A stretch of DNA of 64,000 nucleotides from positions 13,082,001-13,146,000 of the forward strand of contig NC_060112.1 of assembly GCF_021155765.1 (NCBI RefSeq), in the 5' to 3' direction. Numbering within the stretch: the stretch's first letter is position 1; the number at the start of each line of letters is the position of its first letter. The position numbers and the translations under genes are program-made. This DNA is from Diprion similis. Its lineage: Eukaryota > Arthropoda > Insecta > Hymenoptera > Diprionidae. The notes below the pieces were generated by a model, which was not told the DNA's origin, ran no database searches, and saw only the letters and a program-made list of their open reading frames with translations. Shown here piece after piece: positions 1-11,315 of this stretch.

Positions 1-471
1 TGAGATTCCATGCAATTTGGCAAATGAAAATATTTATAGCGAATAAATGATTCGATATTATTTCTGAAAGAAATTTCATAAGTGCTCACAACCATTGACA
101 AAAAATCATCTACGCTCAAAATTAAATCGATTCAATTCGGAACTAACAAATTTTCATGAGTTTCAAAATTCTGTATGTAATTTTAATTTTCACTACACAA
201 GTAAGACGTGCATAGCTTCGCCGTAAAAAGAATTGCCTTTTAACTTCATTCCATCCCTCGTTAAGAACGGTTGATTTAAACAGCAGGATTTAATCAATTA
301 GCAAATTTAACCGTAGCAAGAGCTAAATTGCTGGCTTCTTTTTCCTCCTCGAGCTCCGGCATACGATAAACGTCTGAATTACTTGAATAGAAAATATCGA
401 AGCATGCATTATATACGTTTTCCCCAAAATTGCAAAAAGATGAGACAAAAAAAATGCGTGCACCTAAATCC

Positions 472-499
472 AAAAAAAAAAAAAAAAAAAAAAAAAAAA
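472..499 (+). repeat. Poly(A) tract, 28 A
   Basis: An uninterrupted run of A. It may be a simple mononucleotide repeat or the tail of an old retroposon. No retroposon body is recognisable on its 5' side. Confidence 0.9.
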
Positions 500-3479
500 C
501 AACAAAACCTTACTCGTAGTCAGTAATTACTTTATTTAAATTGTACATATTATACTTAACACTGCGCATTTTGATAAACAGGTAGAATGATGAGGAGAAT
601 CGGAGAAAAAAGAATTGTCAAAAAATTAGATACAACACGAAAGAATACTTTATCGGATCTATAGAAACGTCGATATTATTTGTTCTTTCTTTTTCTCTGC
701 CGATTCTTCTTGTTCCTTCCTCCTTCTCTCGTTTTTCACGACCTCCGGTTCGTTCGTCTGGGCCGTTTGCCTTCGGCGAAGTCGAACGCAACGCGTTCCT
801 TGCTGGCGCCAACGCGACGCCGCGCGTTTTACCAGCTAACCAATGCCCGGTGTAATACCCTATAAGTATGTACGACGAGTAGAATTATTGTACGTTTCTT
901 GGAGCGGCAATATTTTATCCAATGAAACAATTCGTTTTAAAACATCTCCAATTGATTGAATGAAATTTCCTTCATTTATCCTAACTACTAGCTAAATATA
1001 TCAATTAACTGTTGAGGTAATTTCTTTAAATTTTGACAATCTTCTTTCCCAGCATTGGATGAAATTCAATATATAATACTTCATAATCAGTTCATAATTA
1101 GAATAATCAAATTATTCTTCTACAATTGAAAGTAATTTATTGCAAAAGTAAATCGATTTCATTGAATCAAAAAGTCATCGCGGTCTAGGAATTCCTTTTC
1201 CTTTCTATGGGTACAAAGTTTTTTGTGCCAATTAATGAATTCTTTTAAAATCCAGAAAAAACGGTTTATAATTCAAATATTCACTTTGAACTGGATATAA
1301 TGTTACACATTTTTTTACTTTACCAAAATTATGCGCACAACTGTACAGAACTCTGCTGCTGGGCCATTATTCTGCGTCTAACAGCTGCAGTTGTACAGCA
1401 AGCCATGCATGGAAGTCTGTTTTCACGATTGTAGCCGCCGATCTAGACGCAGGATTACCAATTAGAGGATCCGCCAAGTTTAGCTCGCGGTGTCATCGAC
1501 CTCCGATCAACCTGGCATAGTTACAGCGTAAAACATTACTCTTGGAATCTATATAATGACCGAAGGAATGTTGCAACTATAGACTGATGACGAGCGCAGC
1601 AGCGCGCTTTACGACGGCTTAAATACTCCGGATAGATAATTGTACCGTCATACCGGATTAGAAACGTGATTTCCGATCATCCGAGGATCCATGGATCATG
1701 TTTGGGTTAAAAATGCAAATATCGAAAGGCATAAAAAAAAAAAAAAAGATAGAGAAATAAAATTCACGGACATATTTCACTATACAATACAATTATTTAT
1801 ACCCGGATAAAAGACAAGGTTTTCTATATATTCTGATATAATATTCTATTACATAACATTATATTTATTTTTTATCATTACATATGTATATACATATATA
1901 TATATACATTATACATAATAAACGAGAGCTGAGTAACCGCGACGCGAAGCGCACCGCAACATGGTTGCCATCGCCGCAATACTTGACCGGTAAAGTTACT
2001 TTAGAAAGAGTTTTAACGACACTGGCGTAGAGATGTGGAAAGTCGACGAAGCTGCTGCATGCTGCCATGGATCCGAAAGCCACGTCAGCCTCTATGGTCT
2101 TTTGCGTACGTTTCAGATGCTGTTCTCTATATGGCCTTATATCAAGTATACTCGTATGCATACAATAATGCACCGATGCATATGTTTTTACGACACAGCG
2201 TATAATTAGCGACACTTTTATAGAATCTTATCCTTATCCGATACGTCAAATTTATCGATACTGTTCACGTTATTTATGTCTGTGCGTGCCATATATTAAT
2301 TGTTTCTTCTGCTGAATGCACCGAAATGATAAGAAATGCGTAATGGAGGGGGGAACACATGTGTGCAAGTGTGCGGTCGTCGGATGCGTCATTCGTTTTA
2401 CGACGTACATTCGTATATATCTACTTAATGTACTGTAGGTATAATAACATAATTTATGGAGTCTTCAAGCTTCGAGGAAGCTGTAAGCCCCACAGTTATC
2501 ACATGTAATATTATGATTTATACATACAGTGCATAAACTGTTATGAAGCAATTTTCATACGACTCGAAAGTATCACTTGACATTATACCGTATAATATGA
2601 TCAATTTGTTTATTTGTACAGAGGAATGAAATTACAAGTTAAGATAAGGGTGAAGAAATTTTAGTGCAGGATTCTGTTGTTTAGAAACGTTGGTATTTGT
2701 TCGGGAAAAAAGTGCATTACTTCACGTCAAAATATATTCAACTTCTATAACGTGACTACGTTTGAAACAATAAGTTTGGTAGAATTGCTATATTGCATAA
2801 TTTTATTCGTCCAATTAGGTATCGTAATTTATATAAATTTTATAAATTATAGAATGTTAGTCATGCCGCTGAACTTGATAAATGAAATATTTTTTATATG
2901 CAATATACATATGCATTGTATATATAGTTTTCTTTTCAGGCAAATTCCACTTTGAATTCTTGACGCGTGAGCAGTTAACTCGAGTAATTTCTGCGTAATA
3001 TTATCACTTACGATTAGTATTTCCTTCTTCTCACGTCCTGCATGCACGTACAACTTGATACTTGATGCGTTGCACAGAAGCTATACATATAGGTATAATA
3101 ATTTATTATTACGATTCTCATGATCTGCGGTATTGTTATCTGCGTAATATATGCACGCTCGTGCGGCATATACGCATTATTTATACGTTATTTCGTTAAA
3201 ATACAAATATATACAAGGCGAGTTATTAATTACGGTGAATTTTTAGTCTCCTTAATAGCTTCCAAATTTTTTTCACAAATATAATCTATAAACGTAAATC
3301 GAATTTTATTTTCACAGTTTTACAAATGCATCCGAATAAATTCTATCCCGACAATTGTTATCCTGAATTACTTGCGTACAGAAAAAAGCAGGTTTAATAT
3401 CCGTCTGTTTCTACTTTTCGAATATCTTTGTGGAAAGTGATTTTGTATTTGCTCCTTGGGGATATCGAAAAATGCCGGC

Positions 3480-3667
3480 TATACGCCACTGTAAAAGGGG
3501 GTACAGGGTTCGTTACCCGTCACGGTCGCACCGGGCTCGCAACGCGCTTCGAGTACACGGCACGCAGTTTTTCGCGTGTGCGTTTCGAGCGTGTTCATGG
3601 ATTTGTGCGAATGGTTGTGTAGATAAGCGTCCAGCTGCCCACTCGTTCATCCGTCCGTTTCTAATTG
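3480..3667 (+). promoter_or_regulatory. Candidate promoter and non-coding first exon
   Basis: A CpG-rich island stands out from AT-rich surroundings and ends in a strong splice-donor match (GTGAGTACG) at 3668. An initiator-like CAGT lies near 3565. It could be the 5' non-coding exon of the downstream beta-thymosin gene, whose coding exon 1 is preceded by an acceptor at 11295. No direct evidence links the two. RNA-seq split reads from 3667 to 11296 would settle it. Confidence 0.2.
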
Positions 3668-6037
3668 TGAGTACGATGCGCGCGAATAATTCCTCTCTAC
3701 CGTCTCCCAACTGTTCGTAGGTACGTACTCTAATGATGTATAATAACATAAGGTAGCCATTTATTAATTACGAGATTTTTCGCGCTAATTAACGGCTACT
3801 GAGTACACAGCTCGTGCACAGAGAGGCTCTGTTACAAACTCGTTCAAGTTTGTTAGCAGATAATTGATGTTCGTTGTTTATCTCCACCTAGAAATCAACA
3901 TCTTCTAGTGTGTAAAGTCTGTCTTATATATAATATATATGTACATGCAAAGACTGTCACGATTCACAATCGCAGGGTACAAAATCTGCCTTATGGATGT
4001 AACATGTATGTATGTATTATAATCGTTATTATACGAGTCCGCTATGTACCGCTAATCGCGAACCGTGAGATCCGGCATTGCGATATTCAAATTCACAAAC
4101 TATAAGAGGCTCGAAATAAATCCTCTTTCCCCTTCCTGCGACGCTAGCTACGTCGACAAAATAATGCACGCATTTTTATTCGGTTGAGAGGTGCAGGGCA
4201 ATGTATGTGTTCAATATATTATATATTGTGTACATGTAGGTGAAAAATTGTGTATTTTTCAGTTGTATCATATTTCGGATAGCTGCATAAATTCTGAGAG
4301 TCGTTTTACGCTTCAAAACTGTTAACTATGCAAACGGGATTTCTTATAAAATTACGTTATTTTCATATAACATACGAATACGTACGTATAACGAGTTATT
4401 TTCGGTACGTACTCCGTACTCGAAGGGTTGAGAAAAGTTTCGGTTGCACATCGTGCAACTACTGCAGGGACAATGTTTCGTTTATACGTCTATAGTCGGG
4501 TTTTGAGGCTGTTTGGGAAAAAAGTTCTTTGAAGGTTTTAACCTCTGCTCTTCAAATCCGTTAATTGAAGCCTGAGATAAAACCTCTCAAGATCTATACT
4601 GGGGAAAAAAAATTCTAACAGACGGCAGTCCACATCAACTTAATATGCTGGACATCGTTTTTTCATTTGAATAAGTCGCGAACGTTACATTTCTTTTCAA
4701 CCTGGCACAAAAGTGACTTTTATGAAAAAAAAAGAAGCATTGAAAAATCTATAACATAGATATATGCTTCTGAAATGAAATGCTTGAAATGAAAACCAAA
4801 CTAACTACCTCTATACACATGTAAAAATATCTGCGCAGTATATAAATATGCGTTTCGCCAAGCAAAAATTGTCAAGTTATTCAACAACGAAATTTTCGTA
4901 CAGCTGCAAAGTAGCGGTTCGTGTTATACGTGGCTTGGGGTTAATTATCGTGACTCATGATCGACTACACGTATATTCGTTATTTGAATATATCCTAGCC
5001 TATACAGTACATAACAGGCATCTCCACATATACTTGCGTGGACATTGTTCAACTCATATAACGTGGGTACATACTTTCGTGCTGATTCAAACTTTTCATG
5101 CTATGTAACTGCGCTACACGCTATATGTATAGGTACCTACTTACTCACATCCTAGAAATATAGATGTAAAATACGAGCGAAAAAATTTAGACAGTGCGAT
5201 ACATGTTTCGCAAATTAACTATAATATACTTAGGTACTTGGTAGATATTCAGAATTCATTGGAAACAATTACTTAATTGGTATTATGATTACCGATGTAC
5301 GCGGAGTCCCAAGCGGTTTTAATTGAGGATGAGGGATTTATGATATGCGATATATATATATGTATATATATGAGTGTCGGTATTACTATAAGAGTGCCGA
5401 TGAATAAGCTTATAGACTAAAATAATTTCGACTCTCCCCGCATCCGAAATGATGAATCACCCCGGATTATCACTCATCGCCAAATATTCTCATCATGCCA
5501 TCGAGTCGCTGACTCTTTATAGTTATGCAGTGAAGGAATCGAGGATATCCCAGAAAGCAAATCTTGGCGTTGCCTTTCACTGCACTCGTAGCTGGTTAAG
5601 ATTGCTCAAACTTCTCTATATTTCGCGTGATTCTCTTCTCTGCAATGCCTGTAAGCTCTTTTAACTATAAATCGCGTTTTCTAATGCGAGACGTAGTCGC
5701 TTAAGTCACATATTGCAGGGTGGCAGGCAACGATATTTTATATTGCACAAAGTTCAAACCGATTAAGATCACGACCGCACTTGTCCCGGAAGTGTACTTT
5801 CCACGTTTTGTCGGTATTTAGTAATAACTTGACGAAGCCACACCACCAAGATTATAATTGCGGTGAACCGATTCCGTCGAAAGAATAAGAAAACCAAGAA
5901 TTACTTTTGTAAACAGCACGCGTTATATCTTACTCCGGAGGAAAAAAAAATTGTTGCAGATTCTTTGATCGCAGTTTTTAACTCTCGTAAAATATGCGGA
6001 AGAAGGCAGATGATATAACCTGCAGGCGTTTATCAAT

Positions 6038-6064
6038 TTTATTATTATTATTATTATTATTATT
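6038..6064 (+). repeat. (TTA)n microsatellite
   Basis: About nine consecutive TTA/ATT trinucleotides form a simple sequence repeat. Confidence 0.9.
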
Positions 6065-6087
6065 CTGAGGGGCCGGGGAATAATCAT

Positions 6088-6687
6088 CTATACATTTTTT
6101 CTTTTTCGGAAATTTGGAACTTGTGTAAGACGCCGTCTGGAGTTTAGAAGATAAGAATACCAGGAATTCGATGCGGAAATTACGAAAAGCGAAGCGTTAA
6201 ATTTTTTAGTCTTGAAACAGGTTTTGCACGTTGGAAATGCAACGGCTTTTTGAAAAATCTGCTTCCATCCGAATGTTCGCAGAACAAAATACGTATAAAT
6301 TTCGGGTGGATTTCCTTGAGCCAGAATTCCCGATAAGGAAGAACTTATATTACACAGCGTTGAATGCATTATAATCCTGTAGGTATACACAGTTTTAATG
6401 CCGGCGCGAGAGTCTCGCGTTTTACTCAAGTGCTTTCGAGTCTCGAGTCTGATGATTGCGTTATTTGCCACCTTTCGAATCCAGAACTCCCTAGACGGGC
6501 ATATGATTCGATCCTTATAAGGACAACAGCCTTGCTCGTTGCGTATAATGTACTGCGTACTGCTCCTGCTGCTGCCTGTTGACTGTTGACTGACTAACGC
6601 GGCTACATGTACCGGGTGTACATACACATACACATACCTATATACGTGGGCACATATAGGTGCACATAATTTATAACTGTGCTCCAT
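6088..6687 (-). CDS. Unrecognised 199-residue open frame, doubtful
   Basis: This is the longest uninterrupted frame in the first 11 kb. The N-terminus is Tyr/Val/His-rich. The rest shows no domain, signal peptide, membrane segment or repeat that I recognise. It has no clear promoter, splice structure or homologue-like motif, and the local GC is slightly raised, which lowers stop-codon frequency. It is probably a chance frame. It is recorded because its length is unusual in this AT-rich stretch. Confidence 0.1.
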   Translation of the reverse strand: MEHSYKLCAPICAHVYRYVYVYVHPVHVAALVSQQSTGSSRSSTQYIIRNEQGCCPYKDRIICPSREFWIRKVANNAIIRLETRKHLSKTRDSRAGIKTVYTYRIIMHSTLCNISSSLSGILAQGNPPEIYTYFVLRTFGWKQIFQKAVAFPTCKTCFKTKKFNASLFVISASNSWYSYLLNSRRRLTQVPNFRKRKNV

Positions 6688-8639
6688 ACCTGCTGTCCGT
6701 CATCTAACTTCTAGGCATAAAGAACATGGGACAGCTATGAGGATGTTAAGAAGCTGCTACAGTCCGTCTTTACCGACCGAGTAAAATATTACTTATTTTC
6801 GTTATTACCTACTATTACCTTACGCATCACAAACGCAAAAAAACTACCTTTAGCGCTGTTCTACATGCAACGCAGAATGAGAACAGCCAGAAACTTTTTG
6901 ATGTCGTGCGGGAATAACGCATAATTACAGGAATACTTTTATTGCTGCGTGAAATAAAACTTCTTTAGGATATTCATATGCGGCATTGTACATAGAATGG
7001 CGCTGTCAGTAGCTTTTTGACGTTAGTGACGCGTAGGCGTAGGTAATGTGTCAAAGTACGTGATATTTCACTCGGTCCGTAAAATTTGACCATAGCATTC
7101 TCTCGAGAGATCGAAGTGTTTATGTGTAACCGAAAAGTTTGCAAACGTGTGTGAAAACACGCTGCAATCGTTCGCGTTCGAATCTATTGCATGATTGATG
7201 ACAATCGCCCAAATCGTTCTACGTCCAATCACAACGGATAAAAGAGAGAGAAGAAACAGGATTTTTTTCTATCACTTGTCGTCCGTCTCGTCATAAATTC
7301 CGATGTAACTACGTATTATACACGTGCGGTTGTATTGGTAAAAGAGATCGAGACAAACAGCGTTGAATAGTCACCAAATATGGCTGCGGTATTGGCATTT
7401 GATTTTTTTTAAACCGTTACCCATGCCCGAACTTGATCACGCGATCATTAGAAATCAACCGGACTTGAAATATCGTTTTTGAAAAGAAGTTATTTACAGT
7501 TGTTTGCAACTTGAATTAATATTTTACTCGTGCAAGTGCTGATAATATAATTCAGCGCACAGTGCATCCGAATCTCGAATTCTGCAACTCTCTCTTTCTC
7601 TCCGGATCCGCTTCACGAAACCCGATGATCTGCATATAAACCGTCGGTTTGTTTCAACAAGGACATGAGCACTAAACGGCTGATCTTGAAACACATGCCA
7701 TGCGTGTGTGCTTACATATACAGAGTATGTATGTTGAGCTATTTATAATCCCGTCACGTGACACTTGTCTATGAATATCGAGTCGCGTCGCTGCCCTTGA
7801 CCGTGAAACTTACAACCGGATGGACGAAACACATGTTCGGAGCCGGCCGCTGCGCTTTTATATTCAGGTCCGCAATAATGCTGATACGTTATCGTTTGAG
7901 GATACTTGTCGGTTCAAATTAGATACCAAATCTTTCTTTATTCTTTATCTTTTACACAACAAATTGGTAAAATAGTCGAGGCCCACGATTTTGACGTCAC
8001 ACGGATTTTAAAGCAGCGCTTAAACGTGGCAGATAACGCGGCAGTAGAATACACAAGTGATACATGTATAATAAAAGTAAACCGGAAGTTGGCTTGGCCA
8101 GCGATATCTAGTTCGAGATTTGACTCGTCCGGAGTGTATGAAAAAAAATTTTTTCACCCGACAAATTTTCATACGGTTTATTATACATATATTGAATGAT
8201 AATTTTGATATCAATGATGAGAGAAAAAAACTAACGACATTTTGTAATATATAGATCGTTCGAATATAACAGATGGAATTGCAGCCAATTATATCCATAA
8301 TATATTACATTAATATGGAATTATCAAGATTTAAAAGTGAAAACATCTATAACTAAATGTTTCTCGACGCGGACTAGATGAAAAAATCTAAATGGAAATT
8401 GAATACATTATTATAATTTGTATAATCGGTTGCTCAAGCTGCACTCATATACATATTGTAATTATATATTTCTACTACGTATTCACGATCAGATCTGATA
8501 ATATAGGCATGCATGTAGTAATATATAATATATTAAGTGCAACTTGGCGTAGCATTCGTAGGTGTATCTATACCGTATAAGCGATACGCAGAGATCGGTT
8601 CTGCATCGCATATAGTGACTTCACCCACGTGGAATGCAG

Positions 8640-8830
8640 CCCGCTTTTTTCCCCGCCTCTACTCATTCCTTACTCTCCTCCTTCTCCCGTTTCTCAACTC
8701 GCCTCCAGGTTGCTACTGCAGCAACGACGTTCTTCTTCTTCTTCTCCTTCTTCTCCTTCTTCCTCCTCGCGTCTCATTCTTCTTCTCCTTCTTCTTCTTC
8801 CACTTCTTCATCCTGTTGAACCATTCCTTG
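8640..8830 (+). repeat. Polypyrimidine tract with (TTC/TCC)n core
   Basis: The plus strand is almost wholly C and T for about 190 bases. A (TTC)n/(TCC)n core spans about 8727-8816, interrupted once by a short mixed segment near 8705-8725. Several overlapping open frames here (Ser/Pro/Phe-rich) are artefacts of the repeat. Tracts like this can form triplex DNA. Confidence 0.85.
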
Positions 8831-9356
8831 CCGGATTGTAAACGAACTTCGATAAGGTTGGTCTGATCGTGAGTCGTCGAAATGAAGAATATCCTCCGGG
8901 TTCAGACAATCGCTTTAAAATTTTACACAGGTGTATAAAATAAGAGTAAGAAAAAGTTGCTTAATTTTCAATGACCTAGCACGATTTCCACCTATAACAC
9001 GCCCGTACATCCTTAATCACTAAGTTAATACTCACACTATCGCGAGAAAGCGTTTGGAAAAGAAAACAAAAAGAAATAGTGAGTAACATTTTGGCTTTTG
9101 AATTCTTGAACCATCTATACAACCGAATCTGTATAATTAATGCGATGATTCTACATCAGCATATCTCTTAGATGATCTTTCGTCGGTTTGTCTGACCTAC
9201 CCTTTTGCAATGTCAGTTTAGACACCATTTTTTCTCTTCCCTTCCGGTGTGGTCAACTTGTACCAAGAACAAACTGACTTCAAAACTAGGGGATCCAGAT
9301 TCGAGTTAGAGTATTCTGATATATGAAACTATAATGATTGAATATTACATTTGATG

Positions 9357-9377
9357 AAAAAAAAAAAAAAAAAAAAT
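9357..9377 (+). repeat. Poly(A) tract
   Basis: A run of about 21 A residues with no recognisable retroposon body upstream. Confidence 0.85.
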
Positions 9378-11315
9378 GAAACACGCTATTTTCAAAATAA
9401 TTCACTGACTCCAATTCGTATATTGTATCGAGAGAGATATCCTCCACTTCACGAACTGCGTGGAAAGAGCTACGAATAGCACCGAGTAACGATGCAATTC
9501 TTCTCTTAAGTTCTTCTCTTAAGCGACAAGGGCATTGAGATGCAGACGGCAATCCCTGTTCTGTTGGGCACGTATTGAGGTATTTTAAAACCAAGAGTGC
9601 GGCTTCCGAGGACTTGTCTTGCTTACTGCGCGTGATGCATCAGCTGGTCACTGCTTCGTTATCGTATGTACGATGTATACATTTGACGACCATTTACGAA
9701 GGACTGGGATTCTGTTGACGTACCGGAAGCAGCAAATTCCATTTCCGTTCGTTGTCACGGCCCATCGATATATCTCTTATAAACACCGATAACGATCAGT
9801 CAAACTGGATTGCCTGCATCCGTTTACTGTCATACCAATTTGATGCAGTCATGGCGATGTAATTGTTAAAACTCGAACTATTCGCAATTTGTTCCACGGC
9901 TATTTATTATTTCCCTTTTCATTATTTGCGGCAATGGACGTTCCAATGTGGATTGGTAACTCTATTGTTTGACAGAGAATTGCGATTTAGGTGGCCAGGT
10001 ATAACAGAGTTATAATATGGGGCTTGTAAAACCGTTACATACTACAGCTATACCTTTTGTACGAATAAGGTAAATTAAACAAACTACGATTCATCAAATG
10101 ATACCAGGTCATAGACCTTCTTGTGAAATCCGTTGGTTCATCTCCGCCCACGCCATCATTATCAGAATCCTCAAGGTCATCAACTTTTATGGTGATGCTC
10201 CTTGTTCGATTTTTTATGCGACAGGGTATAACTTATATGATTAGAATAGTCCATCGAAATACCTCAGTGCTTTTCAATGCATAAAAAAACAGTCAGCCAA
10301 AACAGATGTATCTTGTAGGCTTAACGATCGTGTCGGAGGTACTTACATCGAATTTGTAATACGTAATACCGCCTAAAGCGTTTCGGATGAAACGAACAAA
10401 AAACGATCATTACCATCATACGTGTCCAATTATCATTTTTCAAATCGTAAACACATCAAATAATTTTCCGAGGAAAAATTTTATCGACCCGACATTGCTT
10501 GAAATTGGCTTTCGTAAAAGACCATATTGTTTTTTTACATGCTAGAGCGTAGATACGAAATAATTAATGTTTCAAGTTACATTCCGCAGTATTTTGTGAT
10601 GCATTGGTCGACGATTGTAAGTGAACCTGCTGAGTACCAGTAGCTTCAGAATGTCTTTGGAATTTGCACAATCAGCAGTCTGTTTTTACTATGCGTATTG
10701 TTACACCGCTGTCCCTGTGTTCTTTTTGTTAAAAATATACATAGGTCATGTACTGTATAGGCAAATACTTTTGTTAGAGTTTGAGTCTGTTAGAATTTGC
10801 AAATACTTAAGAATGGACAAGTCTGCTAGTAAAGAAGGACCAAGCTGATATTTGACTGAATTCATATTGTTCCAAAGCTGCATTGTTATTGGAATTTTAT
10901 TCTTTTCTACCCGAACGCAGTAGGCCTTGTATTTGTATGGTGATGTCGCCTGAATTTTATCTTGTGACATTTTAATTTTTAATTTTTTTCTCAAATTTCG
11001 AGTATCGGTGTTTTTTATACATACTGTTGCCTCGAAATCACATCCGCTCGTGTAATGGTAACTCGTAAAAATCGTGCTCTTTTATATTAATAAACAGTCA
11101 CAATGTCTATGCCAATTCGTGTATTTGTGGTATCAAGTGCAGGAATAGCTTATAATTATCCACTTAACAAGCCTGATTATCAGTGCATTGATTAGTTGAT
11201 TTTGAGTTTCTGGCTGCGCAATCTCCTATTATAAATGATCGCATCCTCCCTGTGAAATCGGCGCAAGAATTGATCGATTTTATTTTTGTTCACAGATCTA
11301 TAAGTAGAGAGCAGA

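Larger units (their letters stand above)
1..11295. other. Gene-poor leading region, no supported coding gene
   Basis: I found no recognisable protein domain, tRNA or rRNA here. The open frames are short and unrelated to known families. The region is AT-rich with several GC- and CpG-richer patches (about 720-850, 1330-1670, 3480-3720, 7030-7300, 7780-7880 and 8570-8870) that could be promoters, enhancers or non-coding exons. The next gene downstream (beta-thymosin) has a splice acceptor just before its start codon, so at least one upstream non-coding exon must exist. Part of this region is therefore probably its first intron and regulatory DNA. This is inference. Confidence 0.5.

Noticed and set aside
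5771-5800. GCACTTGTCCCGG, a 13-base match to the core of miR-92
   Set aside because: The 5' seed (ATTGCAC) is not matched and the flanks do not form a miR-92-like precursor hairpin, so it is most likely chance.
7170-7200. GTTCGAATC, resembling a tRNA B box
   Set aside because: No A box at the right distance and no cloverleaf can be drawn around it.
10621-10848. 75-residue open frame before the thymosin gene
   Set aside because: No domain, splice evidence or conserved motif, and the region is AT-rich and unremarkable.
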